Assembly: GCF_013185915.1 (NCBI RefSeq)
Contig: NZ_JAAZUH010000002.1
Coordinates: 310,001-374,000, forward strand
Direction of reading: 5' to 3'
DNA: 64,000 bases
Origin: Stenotrophomonas bentonitica
Lineage (GTDB): Bacteria; Pseudomonadota; Gammaproteobacteria; Xanthomonadales; Xanthomonadaceae
Shown here: positions 41,078 to 53,058 of the stretch, piece by piece
How the letters are laid out: each line of letters begins with the position of its first letter
Numbering within the stretch: position 1 is the first letter of the stretch
Notes under the pieces: model-generated
What the model was told of the DNA's origin: nothing
The model's database searches: none
Seen by the model: only the letters and a program-made list of their open reading frames with translations
Translations under genes and position numbers: made by a program

Positions 41078-42522
41078 TACCGCGGATCAGGGTCCGCAAC
41101 AGGCGACGGCGGAGCAGCCGGAATCTCCGCCGGCACCGCCATCTCTTCCCGGTGCGTCGGCAGCATCGTCGCCTTGCGCCAGCCGCCCCAGCGGTAATAC
41201 GCCAGCGACATCAGCATCGCGCAGAACGAACTGATCGGGAAACTCCACCACACCGCATCTGCCCCCCAGCGGTCCTGCAGCAGCTCGGCAAACGGCACGC
41301 GGATGCCCCACAACGACGCGGCCAGGATCAGCAGCGGCGGAATCACCGCACCAGTGGAGCGCACCACGCCGGAAATCACGAAGTTCACGCCGAAGAACAG
41401 GAACGACCACACCGCGATGTGGTTGAGATGGCGCGCCACGTCCAGCGCTTCGCTGCCGCTGGGCAGGAACAGGGCGAGCGTGTAACGGTCGAGCAGGATC
41501 AACGGCAGGATCAGCACGCCGGTCAGCAGGAAGTTGTACATCACCCCACTGCGTGCGGTGCCACGCACGCGCGACCAGTTGCCCGCGCCCACGTTCTGCG
41601 CCGCCATCGACGAGCACGCTGCACCGATCGCCATCGCCGGCATCTGCACGTAGGTCCACAGCTGCAGCGAAGCGCCATACGCAGCGGCGGTGTCGGTCCC
41701 GTAGCTGTTGACCATGGTCATCATCATGATCATCGACAGCGAGATCAGCACCATCTGCAGGCCCATCGGCACGCCCTTGACCACCAGCGCGCGCAGGATC
41801 TCCGTATCGATCTTGAACAGCGCCATGTCCTTGCGCCCCAGCCACAGCACGTGGCGCTTGTTGCGCATGTACCAGAGCAGGCCGACCAGCGACAGCGTCT
41901 GCGCGATCAGCGTCGCCCACGCGGCACCGGCGATTCCCAGCTGCGGGAACGGACCGATGCCGAAGATCAGCAGCGGGTTGAAGACGATGTCCAGCACCAC
42001 CGACAGCAGCAGGAACCGGAACGGCGTGCGCGAATCGCCTACGCCGCGAAGCGCCGAACTCAGGAAGGCGAAGGCATACAGCGTAGGCATCGCCAGGAAA
42101 ATGATGCGCAGGTACGCCTCGGCCAGCGGCAGCGACGCCGCCGGCGTACCCATCGCCGCCAGTAGCGGATGCGACAGCCACCAGCCGGCAATGGCGATCA
42201 CCACCGACAACCCGATGAAGAACGTGGCGCTGGTGCCCATAACCCGTCGCGCCTGGCCGATGTCGCGCGCCCCCATCGCCTGGCCGATCAGGATGGTGGC
42301 GGCCATGCCGATGCCAAACACCGAACCAATCAGGAAGAACATGATGTTGTTGGCGTTCGCGGTCGCGGTCAGCGCCGCCTCGCCAAGGAAGCGGCCCACC
42401 CAGACCGCATTCACCGAGCCGTTCAATGACTGGGCGATGTTGCCGGCCAGGATCGGCAGGGCGAACAGGAACAGGTTGCGCCCGATCGGGCCGGTGGTCA
42501 GGTCAAGCGGCGCTTTGGCCAT
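41077..42522 (-). CDS. MATE family efflux transporter
   Basis: Cation-coupled multidrug exporter of the inner membrane. 481 residues, 12 hydrophobic helices. The N-terminal half has LPILAGNIAQSLNGSVNAVWVG and NIMFFLIGSVFGIGMAATILIGQAMGA, the latter a MATE signature; the repeat unit recurs in the second half (AIGAACSSMAAQNVGAG). Closest type is the NorM/DinF-like group. The C-terminus carries a 20-residue proline-rich tail. Monocistronic. Confidence 0.92.
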   Translation of the reverse strand: MAKAPLDLTTGPIGRNLFLFALPILAGNIAQSLNGSVNAVWVGRFLGEAALTATANANNIMFFLIGSVFGIGMAATILIGQAMGARDIGQARRVMGTSATFFIGLSVVIAIAGWWLSHPLLAAMGTPAASLPLAEAYLRIIFLAMPTLYAFAFLSSALRGVGDSRTPFRFLLLSVVLDIVFNPLLIFGIGPFPQLGIAGAAWATLIAQTLSLVGLLWYMRNKRHVLWLGRKDMALFKIDTEILRALVVKGVPMGLQMVLISLSMIMMMTMVNSYGTDTAAAYGASLQLWTYVQMPAMAIGAACSSMAAQNVGAGNWSRVRGTARSGVMYNFLLTGVLILPLILLDRYTLALFLPSGSEALDVARHLNHIAVWSFLFFGVNFVISGVVRSTGAVIPPLLILAASLWGIRVPFAELLQDRWGADAVWWSFPISSFCAMLMSLAYYRWGGWRKATMLPTHREEMAVPAEIPAAPPSPVADPDPR

Positions 42523-42586
42523 GTGCTATGGAGATCAGGTCCGGACAGCGGCACACTAGCACCAAGCCCGTCAGTGGGATATCGCG

Positions 42587-42874
42587 ATGAACACGCCCTC
42601 CCCAACACCCCGCGCCGTGGTGCCGGTTGCCGGCCGATTCCTGCCTGACCGATTCATCCGCACCGCGCTGCCCCTCTTGATCGCCGCGCTGCTGGCCGCA
42701 TGTTCCAGTACAGACCGCATGCGCGACACCCAGGTCCGGCCGGGCGACCGCCCCGAGTGCAACGTGGGCAGCCAGCGCCAGGATTTGAATGCCGGCGTGC
42801 CCACCCTGATCGGCGGCACCGGCTGCCGTACCGACCCGTCCCAACCGATGCCGCTGAACAAACGAACGGAGTAG
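42587..42874 (+). CDS. small lipoprotein of unknown function
   Basis: 95 residues. The N-terminus is long, with a hydrophobic stretch ALPLLIAALLAAC ending in a lipobox LLAAC. The mature part is short and polar, with two further cysteines (PECNVGSQRQ and GGTGCRTDP). Starts 64 bp after the divergent MATE gene start and lies 10 bp upstream of hslR. Confidence 0.65.
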   Translation: MNTPSPTPRAVVPVAGRFLPDRFIRTALPLLIAALLAACSSTDRMRDTQVRPGDRPECNVGSQRQDLNAGVPTLIGGTGCRTDPSQPMPLNKRTE

Positions 42875-42884
42875 CGATTCACCG

Positions 42885-43292
<408 letters not shown>

Positions 43293-43338
43293 GCATCGCA
43301 ACCAGTGACCGCGATTTTCCACACGCGCCCATGACCCG

Positions 43339-43361
43339 GTAGCGTCGGTCGCTGGCCGACC
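43339..43361 (+). repeat. SMAG/REP-like hairpin with GTAG head
   Basis: GTAGCGTCGGTCGCTGGCCG followed by ACC; between hslR and the convergent katG. Confidence 0.7.
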
Positions 43362-43444
43362 CAGGCGGTGCCCGGGATATCGCAAACGCCGGCCCACCGC
43401 CAACCTTCCGGAGAGGCCCGCACCTGCGGACCTCTCCTGATGCC

Positions 43445-45748
<2,304 letters not shown>

Positions 45749-45779
45749 CTACCCTATGCAAGGCGTTGCTATCGGTAAA

Positions 45780-45816
45780 TTTGATTGAAACTAAGGAATC
45801 GATAGTCGTGATCTAT
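45780..45816 (-). promoter_or_regulatory. OxyR-type binding site upstream of katG
   Basis: ATAGTCGTGATCTAT at 45802-45816 is a perfect ATAG-N7-CTAT half. Seven bp away (toward katG) is a second, degenerate half at 45780-45794 (TTTGATTGAAACTAA). This matches the OxyR pattern ATAG-N7-CTAT-N7-ATAG-N7-CTAT and implies peroxide induction of katG. Confidence 0.65.
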
Positions 45817-45851
45817 CAAAAGGGCGCCGGCCAAGGGAACCGGCGACCGGG

Positions 45852-46445
45852 TCAGCGCTTGAAGAGCATTCCCACTACGTCGCTTGCGCCGAATTTGCCA
45901 TCGCCATCCTGGTCGAAGGCGTCGAAAATGCTGCCTCCGGATGCTGGCCGTTCGGCGGTCAGTGCCTGGCTGAGGTCACCGGAATTGCCCTGCTGGGCAA
46001 ACTTCTGGGCGAGGAACGACATGACGATGGGCGCCAGAATGGCCAGCAGCTGGCCGGAGCGGCCACTGTCGAGCCCCGTCTGCTGCCCCAGCATCTGGGC
46101 GGCCTGCGGGGTCCGCCCGCCGAACAGGTGGCCCAGAATGCCGTCGCCGCTGGTGGCATTCCCGCCGCCGCCGCCCAGCACGGCACCAAGAATGCCGCCA
46201 AGGTCGAACCCACCCCCGCCGCCTCCGCCGCCCAGATGGTCCTTCTGAAGGGCGTTGAGCAGGGACTGGGCCCCCTGCGGCTCGCTGGCATTCTTGCCCA
46301 GCGCTCCCATCAGCAGTGGCAGCGCGGCGCTGATGGCCTGGGACGCCTGGCCTTGATCCACGCCAAGCTGTTGGGAAACCTGCTGCACGGCTTGGCCGCC
46401 CTGCAGCTGCATCAAAAGAGCATCAGTGATCGAATTGGTGTTCAC
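45852..46445 (-). CDS. DUF937 family protein with C-terminal EF-hand-like loop
   Basis: 197 residues from GTG 46445 (MNTNSITDALLMQLQGG). The repeated pattern VSQQLGVDQGQASQAISAALPLLMGAL matches DUF937 (YidB-like) proteins. Two glycine-rich tracts are followed by a C-terminal DQDGDGKFGASD loop resembling a calcium-binding EF-hand half. Cytoplasmic; function unknown. Monocistronic between katG and mutS. Confidence 0.75.
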   Translation of the reverse strand: MNTNSITDALLMQLQGGQAVQQVSQQLGVDQGQASQAISAALPLLMGALGKNASEPQGAQSLLNALQKDHLGGGGGGGGFDLGGILGAVLGGGGGNATSGDGILGHLFGGRTPQAAQMLGQQTGLDSGRSGQLLAILAPIVMSFLAQKFAQQGNSGDLSQALTAERPASGGSIFDAFDQDGDGKFGASDVVGMLFKR

Positions 46446-46529
46446 GACCGACTCCTTTGCCCCGGGATGGGACGGCCGGAGCATAACGCCGCCTGCACGA
46501 AGGGCATGCGAAGGCTTCACGCGCACCCG

Positions 46530-46552
46530 GTAGCGCCGGCCGTTGGCCGGCC
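46530..46552 (+). repeat. SMAG/REP-like hairpin, left half of an inverted pair
   Basis: GTAGCGCCGGCCGTTGGCCG then GCC. Paired with the inverted copy at 46566-46588. Confidence 0.75.
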
Positions 46553-46565
46553 CACGGATCGCCTG

Positions 46566-46588
46566 GTCCGGCCAACGGCCGGGGCTAC
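46566..46588 (-). repeat. SMAG/REP-like hairpin, right half of an inverted pair
   Basis: On the minus strand GTAGCCCCGGCCGTTGGCCG then GAC. Ends 25 bp from the mutS stop. Confidence 0.75.
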
Positions 46589-46612
46589 CGGCCAGATGGC
46601 CCGGTTGCCTTC

Positions 46613-49204
46613 TTAAACCAAGGCTTTCAACCGGTACAGCGCCTCCAGCGCCTGCTTCGGGGTCAACTCGTCCGGGTCGATCGCCGCCAGCGCCTCCTGC
46701 GCCTTGCTGGACGGGGCGGTGAACAGCCCGAACTGCTGCGGCGCATCCAGTGCCTGCGCGGTCACGCTGGCGGTCACGGTCTCGCCGCCACGCTGCTCCA
46801 GCTCCGCCAGCCGGCGGCGGGCCTGGGCCACGGTGGCCCGGGGCAGGCCGGCCAGCGCCGCCACCTGCAGGCCGAAGCTGCGGTTGGCCGGGCCGTCCTT
46901 CACCGCGTGCATGAACACCAGCGCCTCACCGTGCTCCACCGCGTCCAGGTGGACATTCGCGATGCCGCTGGTGCCCCCCTGGTGCTGCTCGTCGGCCAGC
47001 GCGGTCAGCTCGAAGTAGTGGGTGGCAAACAGCGTGTAGCAGCCGTTCTCGAAGGCCAGGTGGCGGGCCACCGCGTCGGCCAGGGCCAGGCCGTCGTAGG
47101 TCGAGGTGCCACGGCCGATCTCGTCCATCAGCACCAGCGACTGCGCGGTGGCATGGTGCAGGATGTAGCTGGTCTCGCTCATTTCGACCATGAAGGTCGA
47201 CTGCCCGCGCGCCAGGTCGTCGCCGGCGCCGATGCGGGTGAGGATGCGGTCGATCGGGCCGATCACCGCGCGGCTGGCCGGCACGAAGCTGCCGATATGG
47301 GCCAGCAGCACGATCAGCGCGTTCTGGCGCATGTAGGTGGATTTGCCGCCCATGTTCGGGCCGGTGATCACCAGCATGCGGCGGTCCGGGTGCAGATCCA
47401 GGTCGTTGGGTTCGAACGGCTGCTCACGCACCGCTTCCACCACCGGGTGGCGGCCGCGCTCGATGCGCAGGCACGGCGCGCTGTCCAGCTCGGGGCGGGC
47501 CCAGTCCAGCGCCTGCGCGCGCTCGGCGAAACCGGCCAGCACGTCCAGTTCGCTGAGCGCGGCCGCACACTGCTTGAGCGGCTCCAGTTCGCCGCCCAGC
47601 GTGTCCAGCAGCTGTTCGTACAGCAGCTTCTCGCGCGACAGCGAGCGCTCGCGCGCCGAAAGCACCTTGTCTTCGAATGACTTCAGTTCTTCGGTGATGT
47701 AGCGCTCGGCATTGGTCAGGGTCTGGCGGCGGGTGTAGTGCACCGGCGCCTTGTCGCTCTGGCCCTTGCTGATTTCAATGTAGTACCCGTGCACGCGGTT
47801 GTAGCCGACCTTCAGCGTGGCGATGCCGCTGCTGGCGCGCTCGCGCTGTTCCAGGTCGATCAGGAACTGGTCGGCGTGGGTCGAGAGCCGGCGCAGTTCG
47901 TCCAGCTCCGCATCAAAGCCCTCGGCAATCACGCCGCCGTCGCTGAGTTTCATCGGCGGGGTAGGGGCGATGGCCGAGGCGAGCAGGTGCGCGCACTCGT
48001 CATGCGAGCCCAGCGACTCGCGCAGTGCCACCAGGCGCGGCGAATCCAGCGGTGCCAGCACCGCACGCACCTCCGGCAGCAGCCCGAGGCCGTCGCGCAG
48101 TGTGGAGAAATCGCGCGGGCGCGCCGAGCGCAGCGCCACGCGGGTCAGGATGCGCTCCAGGTCGCCCAGCGCACGGAACGCATCGCGCACATCGCCGTCG
48201 GCACCACGGTCGATCAACGTAGCTACCGCATCGTGGCGCTGCTGCAGCACCTCGCGCAGGCGCAGCGGACGGTGCAGCCAGCGCCGCAGCAGGCGCCCGC
48301 CCATCGGCGTCACCGTGGTGTCGAGCACGCCGAGCAGGGTGTTTCGGGTGTCGCCGTCAACGCGCGTATCCAGTTCCAGATGGCGGCGCGTGGCCGCGTT
48401 CATGGCGATGGCTTCGCTGGCCGACTCGGTGGCGATGGCGGTCAGGTGCGGCAGACGCTGCTTCTGGGTTTCTTCCACGTAACCCAGCAGCGCGCCGGCG
48501 GCAGCGGTGGCGCGCGGCTTGTCGTCGATGCCGAAGCCGGTGAGGTCATGCAGCTTGAAGAAGGCCAGCAGCTGGCGGCGGCCGCTGTCGGCGTCGAACA
48601 GCCACGGCGCACGGCGGCGGATGCCGCTGCGCTGCTTCAGGAAGTCCGGCCAGTTCTCTTCGTCCGGCACCAGCAGCTCGGCCGGTTCCAACCGGGCCAG
48701 CTCGGCCTCCAGCGCGTCGTCGGAATCCACCTCGTTGACCAGGAAGCGGCCGCCGGCCAGGTCGGCCCAGGCCAGCCCATAGCCGTTTTTGCCACGCGAC
48801 AGCGCCATCAGCAGGGTGTCGCGGCGCTCGTCCAGCAGCGCCTCGTCGGTGACGGTGCCGGGGGTGACGATGCGCACCACCTTGCGCTCGACCAGGCCCT
48901 TGGCCAGCGCCGGGTCGCCGATCTGCTCGCAGATCGCCACCGACTCACCCAGCGCCACCAGCCGCGCCAGGTAGCCCTCATACGCATGCACCGGCACGCC
49001 GGCCATCGGAATGGGCGCGCCGCCGGAGCTGCCGCGCTGGGTCAGGGTGATGTCCAGCAGCCGCGCCGCCTTGCGCGCGTCGTCGTAGAACAGCTCGTAG
49101 AAGTCGCCCATCCGGAAGAACAGCAGCAGGTCCGGGTAATCGGACTTGGCGGCAAAGAACTGCTTCATGGCGGGTGTATGACCCGATAAGTCGTTGTTTT
49201 TCAT
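46613..49204 (-). CDS. mutS: DNA mismatch repair protein MutS; 5' end abuts the integrated element
   Basis: Mismatch-recognition ATPase. 863 residues. Mismatch-binding [11 protein letters not shown] (Phe-x-Glu) lies near residue 30, Walker [12 protein letters not shown] near residue 610 and Walker [13 protein letters not shown]. The first ~12 codons ([11 protein letters not shown]) are AT-rich and unlike the rest of the gene; conserved sequence begins at HTPAMKQFF. No Shine-Dalgarno sequence precedes ATG 49204, nor the internal ATG at 49168. The upstream DNA belongs to the mobile element, so the native promoter and perhaps the native first codons have been replaced. Confidence 0.97.
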   Translation of the reverse strand: MKNNDLSGHTPAMKQFFAAKSDYPDLLLFFRMGDFYELFYDDARKAARLLDITLTQRGSSGGAPIPMAGVPVHAYEGYLARLVALGESVAICEQIGDPALAKGLVERKVVRIVTPGTVTDEALLDERRDTLLMALSRGKNGYGLAWADLAGGRFLVNEVDSDDALEAELARLEPAELLVPDEENWPDFLKQRSGIRRRAPWLFDADSGRRQLLAFFKLHDLTGFGIDDKPRATAAAGALLGYVEETQKQRLPHLTAIATESASEAIAMNAATRRHLELDTRVDGDTRNTLLGVLDTTVTPMGGRLLRRWLHRPLRLREVLQQRHDAVATLIDRGADGDVRDAFRALGDLERILTRVALRSARPRDFSTLRDGLGLLPEVRAVLAPLDSPRLVALRESLGSHDECAHLLASAIAPTPPMKLSDGGVIAEGFDAELDELRRLSTHADQFLIDLEQRERASSGIATLKVGYNRVHGYYIEISKGQSDKAPVHYTRRQTLTNAERYITEELKSFEDKVLSARERSLSREKLLYEQLLDTLGGELEPLKQCAAALSELDVLAGFAERAQALDWARPELDSAPCLRIERGRHPVVEAVREQPFEPNDLDLHPDRRMLVITGPNMGGKSTYMRQNALIVLLAHIGSFVPASRAVIGPIDRILTRIGAGDDLARGQSTFMVEMSETSYILHHATAQSLVLMDEIGRGTSTYDGLALADAVARHLAFENGCYTLFATHYFELTALADEQHQGGTSGIANVHLDAVEHGEALVFMHAVKDGPANRSFGLQVAALAGLPRATVAQARRRLAELEQRGGETVTASVTAQALDAPQQFGLFTAPSSKAQEALAAIDPDELTPKQALEALYRLKALV

Positions 49205-49426
49205 GAATTATTGAAGCTAATCAGCACGTTAGACGAGGCGGCGCGGCGACAACTTGAGACACCAGAGGGCGCCGTAAGACGCTTGTGGGCACAAAAAGTG
49301 TCCATCTGGTGTCCATGGGAGACGGCGGAGCTAAAACAGTGTGTCCACGGGCGTTTTGCATAGTACAGTCGGCGTATGCCGCAGCGCCATGGACACAGCA
49401 ATGTATCCACGACAAGGGTGACAGAG
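49205..49426. other. element end between mutS and integrase with GTGTCCA repeats
   Basis: Holds three direct copies of GTGTCCA (49298-49304, 49309-49315, 49341-49347) and one inverted copy TGGACAC (49390-49396). GTGTCCATGG and CCATGGACAC form a 10-bp inverted repeat. These look like arm-type recombinase sites or an operator of the integrase gene. The attachment core must lie near 49160-49230. Confidence 0.5.
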
Positions 49427-51283
49427 ATGAGCAAGCAGCGATACAAATTGAGTGATCGGCAGTTGCGTGCGTTGACCATCAATGAGCGTCCGGCATTGGA
49501 CGCCAACGGCAAGACCGTCATTGAAGCCAACCCCGATCCTAAGCCCTACCGCTTTGTGGACGACACCCAAGGAGCGCCCACCGGGTTTGGTGTGTACGTT
49601 GGCACCAGCGGCAATTCATTTGAGGTGCGCAAGCGGGTGGGGGAGCGTGTTGTACGCGTGTCACTGGGGTCCGTGGACGACATGTCGATTGTCCAGGCGC
49701 ATGAAAAGGCCCGATTGGAAATTGCGTACATCGTTCAGTCGGGTGGAGAAAGCCCCCGGCGCAGGGACGCACAAGAGCGCAGAACGACGAGCGCAAAGCA
49801 CATTACGGTGCGGGCGTGTATGGAGCGCTATATCGAACGACTGGACGCCCAAGTTGAGGCGGGCAAACGCAAAGCCAACAGCACAAAGGCCGTGCAAAAC
49901 AGCTTGGCGCGACTGGCGCGCAATGAGGTGGGGCTTGCGGACATCCAAGTCAGGGATCTGACCCACGATCAAATTGTGAAGGCGTGGAACGCCTTGCGCA
50001 CGTCGGCAATGCTCAAATCCAACCGGATCCCCGCAGAGGTCAAGCCTCTGTTGGCCGCAAAGGACAAATGGTGGTCGTTGCCAATGGACGAGTACGCGGC
50101 CATGGGCTTGTCGGGCAAGTACATTCAACGGGCAAAAGCAGCTGGAATTGAGGCCGTTGAACACACTTTTGCCGATTTGAACCGGGCCATTGATATTGTG
50201 TTGCGCCAAGAACGACTGGACGCGCACAGGGAAGGACGTGAGGTCGCAATTCAGTTCAACCCCGTCGAGTCTCTTTTTGATTTGGAATTGTGGCGCGGGG
50301 CAAAAGAGAAGCGCGAACACTACCGCAAAGCCCAGGTGCGCAATCCGCTGGGCAAAGAGGACGGCACACTGTCCACGGTGCTAAAGACGTTGGTGTTCCG
50401 CCGGAATTTGCAGAACAAACACAACGCCGTTGCCGTGGACTATCTGCTATTGACGTTGCTGTGGGGCGCACGACGCAACGAGGCCACGCAATTGCAGTGG
50501 TACGACAAGGTGTCCAAAGACGACCTCGCCAACGAGCGCGTGTCGTGGGTGTGGCTTGCGCCCAACGCTGGTGATATCAATCCCAGCACCAAGCGTCCAG
50601 GCTCACAAGTGTTCTTTCACGACACAAAAAATGGTGAAGTCCGTTTTTTGCCGGTTGCCTACTTTGCAGAAAAAATCCTCATCCAACGCTTGAATGATGC
50701 CAAGGACGCCGAAGCGCAATTGCCCAGTGAAATGGACCGGGCCAAGCGTGCGGTGGAAGAGGTTAAAAAGACCACATCCGATTACATGACAATTGCCAAA
50801 GCGCAGCGTGAGGTGTATCGGGTTGAGCAAAAGGCCGATCGCATGAAATGGGTGTTCCCAGCCCGCTCCACGCGTTCAAAGGAAGGTCACTACAGCGACA
50901 GCAAATCCATTATCAGAAATGTGCGTGTGGACGCGGGCATGTTGGATTTGCGTCAGGAGATTGACATTGGCTTGACGCCACACGATTTGCGCCGAACCTT
51001 GGGGCGATTTGCCGAAGCTCTTATGTCCGGCCGAATTGTCTCCGACATGCTCAATCACAAAGTCAACAATGGGTCAGCCAATGTCACGGACCTGTACAAT
51101 GAGCAGGAGTGGGGGGCGTTGCGGGAGGCTTTTTCCAAAGTGGAAGAAGTGATGATTTCGACCAGTCCCCGTGTCTGGAATGTTTTGAAGGGCGCAGATA
51201 AGCCGTTCTTGGATGAGTTGAATGACAAGATGCCTGTCATTCATTCGGGCCTGAGGCCCGTGAAAAGCGGCGAGGAAGAGTGA
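49427..51283 (+). CDS. tyrosine recombinase / integrase
   Basis: Site-specific integrase of the mobile element. 618 residues from ATG 49427, longer than the usual 400. The catalytic set is visible: first Arg in WGARRNEATQLQW, Lys in HDTKNGEVRFLPV, TPHDLRRTLGR (His-x-x-Arg), His in MLNHKVNNGS and nucleophile Tyr in VTDLYNEQEWG. The N-terminal ~140 residues hold an arm-binding-like domain. A large insertion between the core-binding and catalytic parts contains charged helices. Divergent from mutS; its stop overlaps the next gene. Confidence 0.93.
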   Translation: MSKQRYKLSDRQLRALTINERPALDANGKTVIEANPDPKPYRFVDDTQGAPTGFGVYVGTSGNSFEVRKRVGERVVRVSLGSVDDMSIVQAHEKARLEIAYIVQSGGESPRRRDAQERRTTSAKHITVRACMERYIERLDAQVEAGKRKANSTKAVQNSLARLARNEVGLADIQVRDLTHDQIVKAWNALRTSAMLKSNRIPAEVKPLLAAKDKWWSLPMDEYAAMGLSGKYIQRAKAAGIEAVEHTFADLNRAIDIVLRQERLDAHREGREVAIQFNPVESLFDLELWRGAKEKREHYRKAQVRNPLGKEDGTLSTVLKTLVFRRNLQNKHNAVAVDYLLLTLLWGARRNEATQLQWYDKVSKDDLANERVSWVWLAPNAGDINPSTKRPGSQVFFHDTKNGEVRFLPVAYFAEKILIQRLNDAKDAEAQLPSEMDRAKRAVEEVKKTTSDYMTIAKAQREVYRVEQKADRMKWVFPARSTRSKEGHYSDSKSIIRNVRVDAGMLDLRQEIDIGLTPHDLRRTLGRFAEALMSGRIVSDMLNHKVNNGSANVTDLYNEQEWGALREAFSKVEEVMISTSPRVWNVLKGADKPFLDELNDKMPVIHSGLRPVKSGEEE

Positions 51284-51696
51284 TGAGCAATGGAATGCTT
51301 TTCGTTGACGAATACACGGAAAAAAGAAAGGTGCGTGACCATTCCGTTGAGGAATTGAGGGTTCTGTACCGTGATGTTCGCGACTTCAAAAGATTGATTG
51401 AAGACGCAAGGCGCATGGATCAACGCACCGCTGAAACCACGTACACCCAATTTGGACACAGGCGCTTTCAAGAGTTGAGGCGCTTGTTTCATCCCATCAA
51501 TGAACGGTTGGCAGCGCTGGACAGCGATGAGATACGTCGAAGCCGGAATTGGATCCTAGAGAATTTTTCAAACGCTCTGACTGTTCAGCGCAAAGATCGG
51601 TTGCAAGGGAAGATGGGTTCAACGATTGCAAGTCTGAGTTGTATCTTGGATGAAATTCAGGCTATTGGCGTGGACATACAGATCAAAGAGGTTTGA
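51283..51696 (+). CDS. hypothetical protein downstream of integrase
   Basis: 137 residues starting MSNGMLFVDEYTEKRKVRD; the ATG overlaps the integrase TGA. Mostly helical and charged (RVLYRDVRDFKRLIEDARRM, FHPINERLAALDSDE). No domain recognised. Tight coupling with the integrase suggests a role in recombination or its control. Confidence 0.75.
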   Translation: MSNGMLFVDEYTEKRKVRDHSVEELRVLYRDVRDFKRLIEDARRMDQRTAETTYTQFGHRRFQELRRLFHPINERLAALDSDEIRRSRNWILENFSNALTVQRKDRLQGKMGSTIASLSCILDEIQAIGVDIQIKEV

Positions 51697-51699
51697 CCA

Positions 51700-52440
51700 A
51701 TGAGTGCTGTGACACTTAAGCGTGACGCTGATGGCTACCAAGCATTGCGTGCGAGCGAATTGGAGGCCGAGATTGAACGCGCCAAATCCGGGGCAATTCA
51801 GTCCGTGGGGCGCGAAGCAGCGTCCTATTATTTGGGGATCCACACACGCACGTTGTCGCGATACAACGCACAAGGCATGGGTCCAAAGTCAACCAGTCTG
51901 AGCAGCAGCGGTGGCCTGGGCCAAACGGCGAAAGTGTTCTATAAGCTCTCCGATCTGGACGAATGGCGCGAGCAGTTGTCGGCATCAAGCTACAAAGAAC
52001 GCAAGATCAAATCGTCCGTGGCCGCAAAGAAGACGGAATTGGCATTGCTGGAACTGGAACTTGAGAACAAGGGGCTGCAATCTGAAATTGCACGGTTAAG
52101 GCGTCTGTTGGATAAAAAGGGCATGGGTTTTGCTGGGATCCACGACGCCACTGCAACGCTGCCTTGGATCTTTGACGACCAGTCACGCGTGCTGGGCACG
52201 GTCTACGATTTGAACGACGCGGACGTAATTTCGGCACTGACGCAAGCCCGCATCGAACACCTGTCCGCACTGGACGCATTGGAGCTTCAGTGGGCCGACA
52301 TCAATGTGTTCGTGCAGTGGGCAGACGCCGTTCGTGCAGCCCTTTCCTCTGGAATTCAGGATCTGGACGAGTTGCGCGCGGCAAGGGTCCAACGGCACGA
52401 ACTGATGAGTCACGTTGGAGGCGGCGATGGCCAAAGTTGA
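51700..52440 (+). CDS. helix-turn-helix protein, excisionase-like, with coiled coil
   Basis: 246 residues. A MerR/AlpA-like HTH lies at residues ~35-90 (VGREAASYYLGIHTRTLSRY, VFYKLSDLDEWRE). A basic coiled-coil stretch (LLELELENKGLQSEIARLRRLL) and a C-terminal helical domain follow. The winged HTH with a DLDEW motif is typical of excisionases and phage-type regulators. Starts 4 bp after the preceding gene; its stop overlaps a paralogous HTH gene. Confidence 0.75.
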   Translation: MSAVTLKRDADGYQALRASELEAEIERAKSGAIQSVGREAASYYLGIHTRTLSRYNAQGMGPKSTSLSSSGGLGQTAKVFYKLSDLDEWREQLSASSYKERKIKSSVAAKKTELALLELELENKGLQSEIARLRRLLDKKGMGFAGIHDATATLPWIFDDQSRVLGTVYDLNDADVISALTQARIEHLSALDALELQWADINVFVQWADAVRAALSSGIQDLDELRAARVQRHELMSHVGGGDGQS

Positions 52441-52918
52441 CGAACAGCAGCGCCAAGCGTTGGCCCAAGCGCCTGGGGATCTGCACCTCACCGCTGCACA
52501 AGCCGCTGTGTTGATGCAGGTCAGCACCAAGACGTTGCAGCGCCTGCGCAACCAAGGGATGCCGCCACCGCCCATTGGAGAGCGTCCAGCACGCACCGAC
52601 GAGCGATGGTCAACCACCCCTGTGCGCTACCGCAAAAGTGATGTGGACGCATGGCTCCAACATCCCGTAATGCCCAGCGTGCAATTGCATGCGTTCCAGA
52701 TGGCAAACGGCGTCATCGCTGACCACGCCAGCATTTTGGACGACAACACGGTTGTCGGCTGCATTTTTGACTTGCTCACGGAGTGTGCGTGGGGCAGCAC
52801 AGACATGATGATTGAAGCGCAAGAGTCGTTGTTGGATGAGCAGCGGCAGCAACGCGAAGTGGTGCAAGAGCGTATTGCCTTGCACGAAAGAAACGTCCTC
52901 ACACAAGCACTGAGATAG
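52427..52918 (+). CDS. helix-turn-helix protein, excisionase-like paralog
   Basis: 163 residues from ATG 52427 with GGAGGCG upstream. HTH at residues ~20-80 (LTAAQAAVLMQVSTKTLQRL; VRYRKSDVDAWLQ), similar in design and partly in sequence to the upstream protein. Overlaps that gene by 14 bp, so the two are translationally coupled. Possibly a recombination directionality factor or a regulator of the element; the last gene before a terminator. Confidence 0.72.
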   Translation: MAKVDEQQRQALAQAPGDLHLTAAQAAVLMQVSTKTLQRLRNQGMPPPPIGERPARTDERWSTTPVRYRKSDVDAWLQHPVMPSVQLHAFQMANGVIADHASILDDNTVVGCIFDLLTECAWGSTDMMIEAQESLLDEQRQQREVVQERIALHERNVLTQALR

Positions 52919-52963
52919 ACGGCGTTAAGCCCCAGTCCCTAGTTGTCCCTTGCAGTCCTTTGC

Positions 52964-52988
52964 AGCCCCCAATTTGGGGGCTTTTTTT
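52964..52988 (+). terminator. Rho-independent terminator of the integrase operon
   Basis: AGCCCCC AATTT GGGGGCT followed by seven T. Confidence 0.9.
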
Positions 52989-53058
52989 GTGTGGAGAAAT
53001 CCATTCGCCATTGTCAACATTTCTGTGTCGCCCCATCGGGCAAAAGTGGAGATAGGAA

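Noticed and set aside
47738..49189. 483-codon plus-strand frame opposite mutS
   Set aside because: Antisense shadow of mutS.
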